From assembly GCA_035935465.1 (NCBI GenBank), contig DASYXA010000040.1:1-11790 (forward strand): a stretch of 11,790 bases of DNA, given 5' to 3'. The stretch comes from UBA4735 sp035935465. Its GTDB lineage: Bacteria > Chloroflexota > Limnocylindria > P2-11E. The notes beneath the pieces are model-generated. The model was given only the letters and a program-made list of their open reading frames with translations, had not been told where the DNA came from and did not search any database. Numbering within the stretch: the stretch's first letter is position 1; the number at the start of each line of letters is the position of its first letter. Shown here in pieces: positions 5,740-11,790 of the stretch. The translations under genes were made by a program, and so were the position numbers.

Positions 5740-6216
5740 TCACTCCTCGTCGATCGGCGGCTGGAAGTCGTTGATCACCCGATACAGCAGCTGGATCGGG
5801 AAGAGCAGCCACCAGACGAAGCCGATCATGAGCAGCGGCAGCGAACCGAGCCAGACGTTCGTGAGCTGCAGCGCGAGCTGGATCGCGCGCAGGAGGGCGG
5901 CCTGGATGACGTAGCGCCGACCCCACTCCCACTCGTCGCGCAGGGCGCGCCGCAACGAGAGCAGGAACCGCAGCGCGAGGGCGCCGCTGATGATCCGGAT
6001 CGTGAGCGGCTCGTCGGCCCCCGTCGCGTAGTACACCGGCAGCGGCAGGATGGCGACCAGGGTCATCGTGAGCGACTCGCCGACGATCGCCCGCAGCCGC
6101 CAGAGCGACGTCCGCGACCAGCGGCCTTCGCGGCGGAGCGCGGTCACGAGGCTCGCGAAGCCGGCGACGCTGAGCGCGAGCCCGGCGACGGTCGTGAAGA
6201 AGAACTGGCCGGTCAT
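5740..6216 (-). CDS. Four-helix membrane protein (hypothetical, 158 aa)
   Basis: A 158-residue polytopic membrane protein. Hydrophobic segments lie at about residues 5-27, 44-66, 70-90 and a long stretch 107-148 that could hold two helices (LLRAIQLALQLTNVWLGS, PLLMIGFVWWLLFPIQLL). The loops are rich in Arg and Trp, and the C-terminus is acidic (PPIDEE). No family is recognised and no catalytic or metal-binding pattern is visible. Start ATG 6216 has no Shine-Dalgarno, but the minus strand carries TAGCAT exactly 6 nt before it, the leaderless arrangement. It is divergent from the second MFS gene by 17 bp, so the two probably share a bidirectional promoter. Coding is supported by hydrophobic pattern and packing between neighbours. 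Confidence 0.75.
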   Translation of the reverse strand: MTGQFFFTTVAGLALSVAGFASLVTALRREGRWSRTSLWRLRAIVGESLTMTLVAILPLPVYYATGADEPLTIRIISGALALRFLLSLRRALRDEWEWGRRYVIQAALLRAIQLALQLTNVWLGSLPLLMIGFVWWLLFPIQLLYRVINDFQPPIDEE

Positions 6217-6221
6217 TGCGG

Positions 6222-6227
6222 CATGCT
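6222..6227 (+). promoter_or_regulatory. Possible -10 box (CATGCT) for the second MFS gene
   Basis: CATGCT differs from TANNNT only at the first base; its last base is 6 nt before GTG 6234. It overlaps the divergent TAGCAT almost completely and includes the palindrome GCATGC (6221-6226). Weaker than its minus-strand partner. Confidence 0.25.
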
Positions 6228-6228
6228 A
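6223..6228 (-). promoter_or_regulatory. Leaderless -10 box (TAGCAT) for the four-helix membrane protein gene
   Basis: Read on the minus strand, TAGCAT matches TANNNT and is followed by 6 nt and then ATG 6216, the leaderless geometry. No ribosome binding site is present in the 17-bp gap. Confidence 0.45.
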
Positions 6229-6233
6229 CTGAG

Positions 6234-7379
6234 GTGGGTCTGCCGCGCGACGTCCGCCGCCTCATCGTGCTCCAGGTCCTGTGGGGACTGGGCTTCGGCC
6301 TCATCGCCCCGATCCAGCCGCTGTTCCTCGCGTCGATCGGCGCCGGTCCGACCCAGATCGGGCTCGTGTTCGGGATCGGCAACATCGCGGGTGGCCTGCT
6401 CATCCTGCCGGCGGGCCTCGCCGCGGACCGGTGGGGCCGGCGCCTGGTGATCATCGCGAGCGGCCTGTCGGGCACGCTCGGTGCGCTCGTCCTGGTGCCG
6501 CTTGCGACCTGGGAGCCCGCGACGGTGAGCTCGGTCCTCTACTGGGCCGGCACCGCGTCGCTCCCGGCGATGAGCGCGCACGTCTCGGCGATCGCGCCGC
6601 GCGCGGTGCTCGGCCGCGCGATGGGCCTGGTCTACGGCGCGTTCTTCCTCGGCTTCATCGTCGCGTCACCGCTCGCCGGGACGCTCGCGGCCCACTTCGG
6701 GATGCGCGCGACGATCCTCGCCGGCGCGGTCCTCTTCGCGCTCTCGACCGCGAGTGCGTTCGGCCTCGATCCGGGCCGCGCGGTCCGCGCCGCCGCGACG
6801 GTGCGGTTCGGGCGGCCGTTCTGGCTGCTGCTCGTCCTGGCCCCGTTCGGCGCGTTCGTCGCCGTGCTGCCCACGCCGCTCCTTCCGGTCTACGTGCGGG
6901 ACATCGTCGGCTCGCCGCTCGAGCTCGTCGGCGTCTACGTCGCCTCCCTGAGCCTCGGCTCCGCGCTGTTCTCCGCGCTGGGCGGCCGGCTCGCCGACCG
7001 GTACGGAGCCGCGGCCGCGGTGCTCGCGAACGCGGTCGTCCTGACGGTCGGCTGCGCGATGGCCGCGCTCCTCGCGTCGAACGGGATCCTGGTGGCGATC
7101 GCGCTCGTCCTTGCCGGCGCGAACGTCGCATCCAATCCGGTGCTCGCGGCGACGCTCGAGCGGATCGTGCCGCCGTCGCGCGCGGCATTGGGCTACGCGT
7201 CGTTCCAGCTCGTGTACGCGATCGGCTTCGGCAGCGGCGGCATCGTCGCCGGGTCGCTCTACAGCGAGGATCCGCGCCTACCGCTGCTCGTCAGCGCCGC
7301 CGCCGCGCTGCCGGTGGCGACGGTGTTCGCCGTCGTCATCGCGAGGATCGTGCGCCGGACCGCGGGCGCTGGCGGCTAG
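6234..7379 (+). CDS. MFS transporter (MFS_1, about 381 aa)
   Basis: A 12-helix major facilitator of 381 residues from GTG 6234. Both pseudo-symmetric halves keep the loop 2-3 signature: GLAADRWGRRLVI at about residues 61-73 and GGRLADRYGAAA at about 244-255. Other features are the conserved start RRLIVLQVLWGLGFGLIAPIQPLF in helix 1 and GLVYGAFFLGFIVASPLAGTLAAHFG in helices 4-5. Substrate cannot be predicted; relatives are drug, sugar or metabolite exporters driven by proton antiport. An alternative TTG start at 6216 would add six residues (LRHATE) and overlap the divergent ATG by one base; GTG 6234 is preferred. It is unlike the first MFS gene in subfamily, so this is not a recent duplication. 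The stop shares CTAG with the convergent PEP carboxykinase gene. Confidence 0.88.
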   Translation: MGLPRDVRRLIVLQVLWGLGFGLIAPIQPLFLASIGAGPTQIGLVFGIGNIAGGLLILPAGLAADRWGRRLVIIASGLSGTLGALVLVPLATWEPATVSSVLYWAGTASLPAMSAHVSAIAPRAVLGRAMGLVYGAFFLGFIVASPLAGTLAAHFGMRATILAGAVLFALSTASAFGLDPGRAVRAAATVRFGRPFWLLLVLAPFGAFVAVLPTPLLPVYVRDIVGSPLELVGVYVASLSLGSALFSALGGRLADRYGAAAAVLANAVVLTVGCAMAALLASNGILVAIALVLAGANVASNPVLAATLERIVPPSRAALGYASFQLVYAIGFGSGGIVAGSLYSEDPRLPLLVSAAAALPVATVFAVVIARIVRRTAGAGG

Positions 7380-9154
7380 CGCCGCGATCCGAGCCCGGCG
7401 AGCAGCAGCCTGCGCTGGAGCTGGAGCGCCTCCGGAACGGTCTCCCCGAGTTTCGCGAACCAGTCGCCGTGCGCCTCGAGCTCGGCCGACCATTCGGCCG
7501 GATCGACGCGGAGCGCCGCGGCCAGCCGTTCGGGGGCGAGATCGAGCCCGCTGCGGTCGAGGTCGCTCGGACGGGGAACCCAGCCGATCGGCGTCTCGAT
7601 GGCTCCGGCGGTGCCGGTCGAGCGGCCGATGATCCACTCGACGACCCGCATGTTCTCCCCGTAGCCCGGCCAGAGGTACGTGCCCGCGGCATCCTTGCGG
7701 AAGGGGTTGACCAGGAACAGCTTCGGCGGATCGGGCACCCGCGCCGCCATCTCGAGCCAGTGGCCGAAGTAGGTGCCCATGTCGTAGCCGCAGAACGCGA
7801 GCATGGCCATCGGGTCACGCCGGACCACGCCGACCGCGCCGGTGATCGCCGCCGTGGTCTCCGCACCGGCGGTCGCCCCGAGATAGACGCCCTCGGTCCA
7901 GTTGAACGACTGGACCACGAGCGGCACGGTCGTGGAACGGCGCCCGCCGAACAGGATGGCCGAGATCGGCACGCCCTTCGGGTCCGTGGCGAAGCGCGAC
8001 AGCGCGCCGTTGTTGGCCAGCTGCACCGTGAACCGGCTGTTCGGGTGCGCGGCGTACTCGCGCGAGCCCTTCGTCCACGGCCGCCCCCGCCAATCCGTCA
8101 GGCGCTCCGGCACCTCGCCATCCATGCCCTCCCACCACACGTCGCCGTCCGGCGTCAGCGCGACGTTGGTGAAGTACGCGTTCCGCTCGAGCATCCGCAT
8201 CGCGTTCGGGTTCGTGTGGTAGTTCGTGCCCGGCGCGACGCCGAAGAAGCCGAACTCGGGATTCACGGCGTAGAGCCGGCCATCGTCGCCGACCCGCATC
8301 CAGGCGATGTCGTCGCCCACGGTCCGGATCTTCCAGCCATCCAGGGCCGGCGGCGGCACGAGCATCGCGAGGTTCGTCTTCCCCGACGCGCTCGGGAACG
8401 CCCCGGCGATGAAGTGCGTCTCGCCCTCGGGGCTCTCGGCCTCGAGCAGCATCATGTGCTCGGCGAGCCAGCCCTCGTTCCGGGCCTGGTAGCTCGCGAT
8501 CCGCAGAGCGAGGCACTTCTTGCCGAGCAGGGCGTTGCCGCCGTACCCCGAGCCGACGGACCAGATCGTGTCGTCCTGCGGGAAGTGACAGATGAACCGC
8601 CGCTCGGGATCGCAGTCGGCGACCGAGTGCAGCCCGCGATCGAAGTCGTCCGACGCGCCCAGGCGATCGAGGGCGACCTTGCCCATCCGGGCCATCATCC
8701 GCATGTTGAGCACGACGTAGATCGAGTCGGTCAGCTCGATGCCGACCTTCGCGAACGGTGAATCGTGCGCGCCCATCACGTAGGGCACGACGTACATCGT
8801 GCGGCCGGTCATCGACCCGTCGAAGATGCCCGCCAGCTTCCGGTAGGCGTCGGCCGGCTCCATCCAGTTGTTGGTCGGCCCGGCCTCGGCCTTCGTCGGC
8901 GTGCAGACGAAGGTGAGCTCCTCGGTCCGCGCGACGTCGTTCGGGTTCGAGCGATGCAGGTACGAGTTCGGACGCTTCTCGCTGTTCAGCGGGACCAGCA
9001 CGCCCGTGGCGATCGCCTCGTCGAGGAGGGCCTTCGCCTCGTCGTCGGATCCGTCGCACCAGTAGATCCGGTCGGGCCGGCACAGCTTGGCCATCTCCGT
9101 CACCCATGAGACGACGTGGCCATTCGAGTACGCCTTGTCCTTCACGGCGAGCAC
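7376..9154 (-). CDS. pckG: Phosphoenolpyruvate carboxykinase, GTP-type
   Basis: A 592-residue cytosolic enzyme catalysing oxaloacetate + GTP to PEP + GDP + CO2, the entry to gluconeogenesis or an anaplerotic step. Family landmarks in order: RIYWCDGSDDE (30-39), PFAKVGIELTDS (133-144), DTIWSVGSGYGGNALLGKKCLALRIAS (195-221, substrate/Mn site), the nucleotide P-loop GAFPSASGKTNLAM (251-264), GDDIAWM (280-286, metal-binding Asp pair), NPEFGFFGVAPGTN (298-311), FGGRRSTTVPLV and WPGYGENMRV. The P-loop has Ser257 where most GTP-type enzymes have the hyper-reactive Cys. GTG 9154 is the start because AAGGAG lies 5 nt upstream; GTG 9145 is too far away. The upstream gene on the same strand is the cyclase/STAND regulator (52 bp gap). 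The stop overlaps the convergent MFS stop. Confidence 0.97.
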   Translation of the reverse strand: MLAVKDKAYSNGHVVSWVTEMAKLCRPDRIYWCDGSDDEAKALLDEAIATGVLVPLNSEKRPNSYLHRSNPNDVARTEELTFVCTPTKAEAGPTNNWMEPADAYRKLAGIFDGSMTGRTMYVVPYVMGAHDSPFAKVGIELTDSIYVVLNMRMMARMGKVALDRLGASDDFDRGLHSVADCDPERRFICHFPQDDTIWSVGSGYGGNALLGKKCLALRIASYQARNEGWLAEHMMLLEAESPEGETHFIAGAFPSASGKTNLAMLVPPPALDGWKIRTVGDDIAWMRVGDDGRLYAVNPEFGFFGVAPGTNYHTNPNAMRMLERNAYFTNVALTPDGDVWWEGMDGEVPERLTDWRGRPWTKGSREYAAHPNSRFTVQLANNGALSRFATDPKGVPISAILFGGRRSTTVPLVVQSFNWTEGVYLGATAGAETTAAITGAVGVVRRDPMAMLAFCGYDMGTYFGHWLEMAARVPDPPKLFLVNPFRKDAAGTYLWPGYGENMRVVEWIIGRSTGTAGAIETPIGWVPRPSDLDRSGLDLAPERLAAALRVDPAEWSAELEAHGDWFAKLGETVPEALQLQRRLLLAGLGSRR

Positions 9155-9189
9155 AGCATCTCCTTCGGCGCGGGCGCCTGCGCGAGGCG

Positions 9190-9195
9190 AGGATA
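9190..9195 (-). promoter_or_regulatory. Possible -10 box (TATCCT) for the PEP carboxykinase gene
   Basis: In the 52-bp gap upstream of pckG the minus strand reads GATATCCT; TATCCT is a TANNNT match. Transcription would start near 9183, giving a leader of about 29 nt with AAGGAG (9165-9160). No -35 match is apparent, so this is tentative, but it suggests pckG need not depend on readthrough from the upstream regulator gene. Confidence 0.35.
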
Positions 9196-9206
9196 TCGTC
9201 CGCGGG

Positions 9207-11789
9207 CTATGCGCTCCGCGCAGGCTCCGTGCCGAGCGCGTACGCGACCGCCTCCGCGAGCTTGAGGTCCAGCCCGCGCTTGACCGCAGGCTGCCGCTCG
9301 GCCGGGATCGTCTCAGGCTGGGCCCGATCCTCCGTCCGCCCGAAGACCGCGGTGAGGCCGATGCCGGTCTTCCGCGCGAGGGCCGCCCAGGCCCCGACGA
9401 GCACGTCGTGACGCTCGATGTCGCCGGCGGCCCGCGCCAGCTCGCTGAAGTCACTGAGCATCAGCACGATGCCGCTGATATCCCCGGCCGCTTCGAACAG
9501 GCCGATCGCCTCGACCCACGCGCGACGCGCGCCGTCGAGGTCGCCGAGCTTGAGATCCACGAGTCCGGCCATGTGCAGGTCCCAGGCGAGGTCGAACTGG
9601 TTCGACAGCGTCCGATGGTGCTCCAGCGCCTCCTGGATCGTCCGCCGCGCGAGCTGGAGATCCTCGCGGGTATGGCCCCCGCCGGCGGACAGGACATTCG
9701 TGAGCGCGAACGACGCGCGACCGATCGCCGCCCCGTCGCCGAGCTCGCGGAACAGCGCGAGCGCCTCCTCGAGGAGCGGGCGTCCGTGCGCCATGTCGTT
9801 TCCGGGGATCGTGTAGGCGAACGACAGGTTGTACGCGGCGAGCGCGATCTCCTTCTTGTCGCCCATCTCCCGCGCGAGCGCGAGCGCCGCGCCATAGTGC
9901 CCGAGCATCGCGGGATCGCCCATCCAGTACACGAGCCCGCCGAGCGCCTCGAGCGCGCGCAGCCGCAGCTCCCTGCTCGCGCCCGGCAGCGCGACGGCCC
10001 GCTCGGCCCAGCCGCGTCCCTCACGGAGATGCCCGCGGCTCTGCCAGAACCGCCAGAGCGCGTACACGAGACGCGCGGCCTCGTCGGCCTGGCCGTCAGA
10101 GATCGCGAGCTCGAGCGCCGCGCGAAGATTGTCGTGCTCGAGCTCGACGCGATCGAGCCACCGCTTCTGGTCCTTGCCCTGGAGCTCCGGCCGCGCGCGT
10201 TCGGCCAGGACCAGGTACGCGGCCAGATGCGCCGCGCGCAGCGCGCGCTCCTCGCCCCGCTCGGCGAGGCGCTCCAACGCGTAGTCACGGATCGTGACCA
10301 GCATCCGGAACCGCGGCTCCCCGGCGACCTCGCTCTGGCGGAGCAGGCTCTGGTCGACCAGCTCGCCGACCCCCTCGAGCACCTCGCGCCCGATGTCGCC
10401 CGACGGGCCGCAGACCGCTTCGAGCTGGTCGAGCTGCGCGCCCGCCACGAACACCGCGCAGCGGGCGAAGAGCCGCTGCATGCCGTCATCCAGGAGGTCG
10501 TAGCTCCACGCGATCGCGCCGCGGAGCGTGCGCTGCCGGTCGGTCCGGTCGCGGCCCGCGCTCGCGAGGAGGTCGAGCCCCTCTCGCAGGCGCGGCAGCA
10601 TCGCCTGCGGCGTGAGCAGCTTCACGCGGGCCGCGGCGAGCTCGATCGCCAGCGGCAGCCCGTCCAGGCGGAAGACGATCTCGGCGACCGCGGACGCGTT
10701 CTCCGCGGTCACCATGAAGTCGGGCTTCACGGCGCGGGCGCGCTCGATGAACAGCCGGACCGCGTCGGACTGCGCGAGGACCTCGAGCGACGGCAGCCGC
10801 TCCGGATCGGGCAGGTCGAGCGGCGGCACGGCGAGCTCCTGCTCGCCCGCGATCCGCAGCGGCGCGCGGCTGGAGGTCACGATCTTGACGCCCGGCGCGG
10901 CGGCCAACAGCGACGACACCGTCGGCGCGGCAGCGAGGATCTGCTCGAAGTTGTCGAGCACGAGGAGCAGGGTCTTGTCCCGCAGGTGCTCGATCACGCG
11001 GTCGACGGGCAGCTCGTTCCCGCTCACCTGGACGCCGAGCGAGTGCGCGATCGTGGACGGCACGAGCTCTGGATCGCTGATCGGCGCGAGCGGCACCCAG
11101 AACGCGCCATCGGGGAACTGGTCGCCCACCTCGGCCGCCAGCTGCAGCGAGAGCCGGGTCTTGCCCGTGCCCCCCGGACCGGTGAGGGTCAGCACCCGCG
11201 TCCGGTCCAGCAGCCGCAGGCCGTCGCGGATCTCCTTCTCGCGGCCGATGAACGTCGTGATCTGCTGGGGGAGGTTGTTCGGCGTCCGATCCAGGGTGCG
11301 GAGCGCGGGGAACTCGCTCGGGCAGCCGTCGATGACGAGCTGGAAGATCCGCTCGGGCTGCGCGAGGTCCTTGAGCCGATGCGCGCCGAGATCGCGCAGC
11401 TGGACCCCCGCCGGCAGATCCGATCCGGCCAGCATCCGCGTCGCCCCCGAGATGAGCACCTGGCCGCCGTGGGCGACCGCGGCGATGCGGGCGGCGCGAT
11501 GGACGTCGATGCCGACGTAGTCCGCGCCGGCCCGCTCGCTCGCCGGCGTGCCCTCACCGGTGTGCATGCCCATCCGGACACGGACGACGGCGCCGTGCGG
11601 GAACGCCGCCGAAGCGAGGGCGCGCTGGCCGGCGGCCGCCGCCGCGAGGGCGTCCTGCGCGGTCGCGAAGACCATGAACAGGGCATCGCCCTCGATCCGG
11701 ACCTCGTGGCCCGCCGCGAACGCGCGGCGCAGCGCCTCGGTGTGGGTCTCGAGGACCTCGTGGTAGCGGCCCGTCCCGAGGGCATCGAG
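9207..11789 (-). CDS. Cyclase-homology / STAND NTPase / TPR regulator (5'-partial)
   Basis: The frame is open to the right edge; 860 residues are visible. Residues 1-150 are the end of a class III nucleotidyl cyclase homology domain: EGDALFMVF (second metal Asp, about 35), RMGMHTGEG (72-80) and GIDVHRAARIAAVAHGGQVLIS (93-114). Residues 165-480 are an AP-ATPase/NB-ARC-like STAND module with TFIGREKEI, Walker A GPGGTGKTRL (204-213), Walker B LLLVLDNFEQ (274-283), TSSRAPLR (305-312) and the GLPLAIELAAARVK motif. The remainder, about 500-860, is helical with TPR-like repeats. There is no C-terminal LuxR or BTAD domain. Such proteins resemble AfsR/MalT-type ligand-gated signalling ATPases. In HRAAR the transition-state Asn of active cyclases is His, so the cyclase domain may be regulatory or catalytically altered. 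It lies just upstream of pckG. Confidence 0.9.
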   Translation of the reverse strand, partial: LDALGTGRYHEVLETHTEALRRAFAAGHEVRIEGDALFMVFATAQDALAAAAAGQRALASAAFPHGAVVRVRMGMHTGEGTPASERAGADYVGIDVHRAARIAAVAHGGQVLISGATRMLAGSDLPAGVQLRDLGAHRLKDLAQPERIFQLVIDGCPSEFPALRTLDRTPNNLPQQITTFIGREKEIRDGLRLLDRTRVLTLTGPGGTGKTRLSLQLAAEVGDQFPDGAFWVPLAPISDPELVPSTIAHSLGVQVSGNELPVDRVIEHLRDKTLLLVLDNFEQILAAAPTVSSLLAAAPGVKIVTSSRAPLRIAGEQELAVPPLDLPDPERLPSLEVLAQSDAVRLFIERARAVKPDFMVTAENASAVAEIVFRLDGLPLAIELAAARVKLLTPQAMLPRLREGLDLLASAGRDRTDRQRTLRGAIAWSYDLLDDGMQRLFARCAVFVAGAQLDQLEAVCGPSGDIGREVLEGVGELVDQSLLRQSEVAGEPRFRMLVTIRDYALERLAERGEERALRAAHLAAYLVLAERARPELQGKDQKRWLDRVELEHDNLRAALELAISDGQADEAARLVYALWRFWQSRGHLREGRGWAERAVALPGASRELRLRALEALGGLVYWMGDPAMLGHYGAALALAREMGDKKEIALAAYNLSFAYTIPGNDMAHGRPLLEEALALFRELGDGAAIGRASFALTNVLSAGGGHTREDLQLARRTIQEALEHHRTLSNQFDLAWDLHMAGLVDLKLGDLDGARRAWVEAIGLFEAAGDISGIVLMLSDFSELARAAGDIERHDVLVGAWAALARKTGIGLTAVFGRTEDRAQPETIPAERQPAVKRGLDLKLAEAVAYALGTEPARSA

Positions 11790-11790
11790 C

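Noticed and set aside
6281..8761. 826-codon plus-strand ORF across the MFS gene and antisense to pckG
   Set aside because: Composition is almost all Arg, Ala, Gly, Pro and Asp with no motif, while the overlapped MFS and PEP carboxykinase frames are clear family members.
10528..11520. 330-codon plus-strand ORF antisense to the STAND regulator
   Set aside because: Ser/Arg-rich shadow frame; the minus strand has intact Walker motifs there.
1..11790. CRISPR array, tRNA, rRNA, transposase or phage genes
   Set aside because: No regularly spaced repeats, no cloverleaf with the usual T-arm, and no DDE/serine/tyrosine recombinase motifs were seen; the excisionase-like HTH at 3895 is a regulator fusion without integrase nearby.

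Overview
The window is very GC-rich bacterial DNA, densely packed with genes in both orientations and with strong G/C preference at third codon positions. A high-GC Actinomycetota or Chloroflexota (Limnocylindria-like) organism would fit: GTP-type PEP carboxykinase, MprB-like histidine kinase, cyclase/STAND/TPR regulator, and apparently many leaderless starts. No marker gene settles the phylum. There is no rRNA, tRNA, CRISPR array, insertion sequence or phage gene. Apart from the two genes cut by the window edges, the large genes look intact.

Layout. 2-1006 (+) is the C-terminal part of a sensor histidine kinase, followed by a UBP-type zinc-finger protein (about 1024-1308, +) that lacks any ATG/GTG/TTG start. 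A 16-bp direct repeat and a strong hairpin lie between it and a convergent 47-aa membrane protein (1378-1521, -). A two-helix membrane protein (1541-1801, +) converges on a 47-aa proline-rich ORF (1807-1950, -), which a 15-aa ORF with a perfect Shine-Dalgarno (1947-1994, -) overlaps. An ArsC/LMW-phosphatase-type protein (2089-2526, -) is divergent, by only 19 bp, from an MFS exporter (2546-3847, +).

Next is a two-gene operon: an excisionase/MerR-type HTH regulator fused to an RsbRD-N-like helical domain (3895-4521, +), overlapping by ATGA an M20D/PM20D2-like amidohydrolase (4518-5729, +). A four-helix membrane protein (5740-6216, -) is divergent by 17 bp from a second MFS transporter (6234-7379, +). 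That gene shares its stop tetranucleotide CTAG with the convergent PEP carboxykinase gene (7376-9154, -). The right end is filled by the 3' part of a cyclase-homology/STAND NTPase/TPR regulator (9207-11789, -).

No large novel system is visible. The most interesting signals are regulatory and small-scale: a recurring TANNNT box whose last base lies 6 nt before the start codon (leaderless signature), including one placed exactly before an in-frame ACG in the zinc-finger gene; two very short divergent promoters; an autoregulation-like palindrome around the -10 of the HTH/amidohydrolase operon; and Ser in place of the usual nucleotide-loop Cys in PEP carboxykinase.
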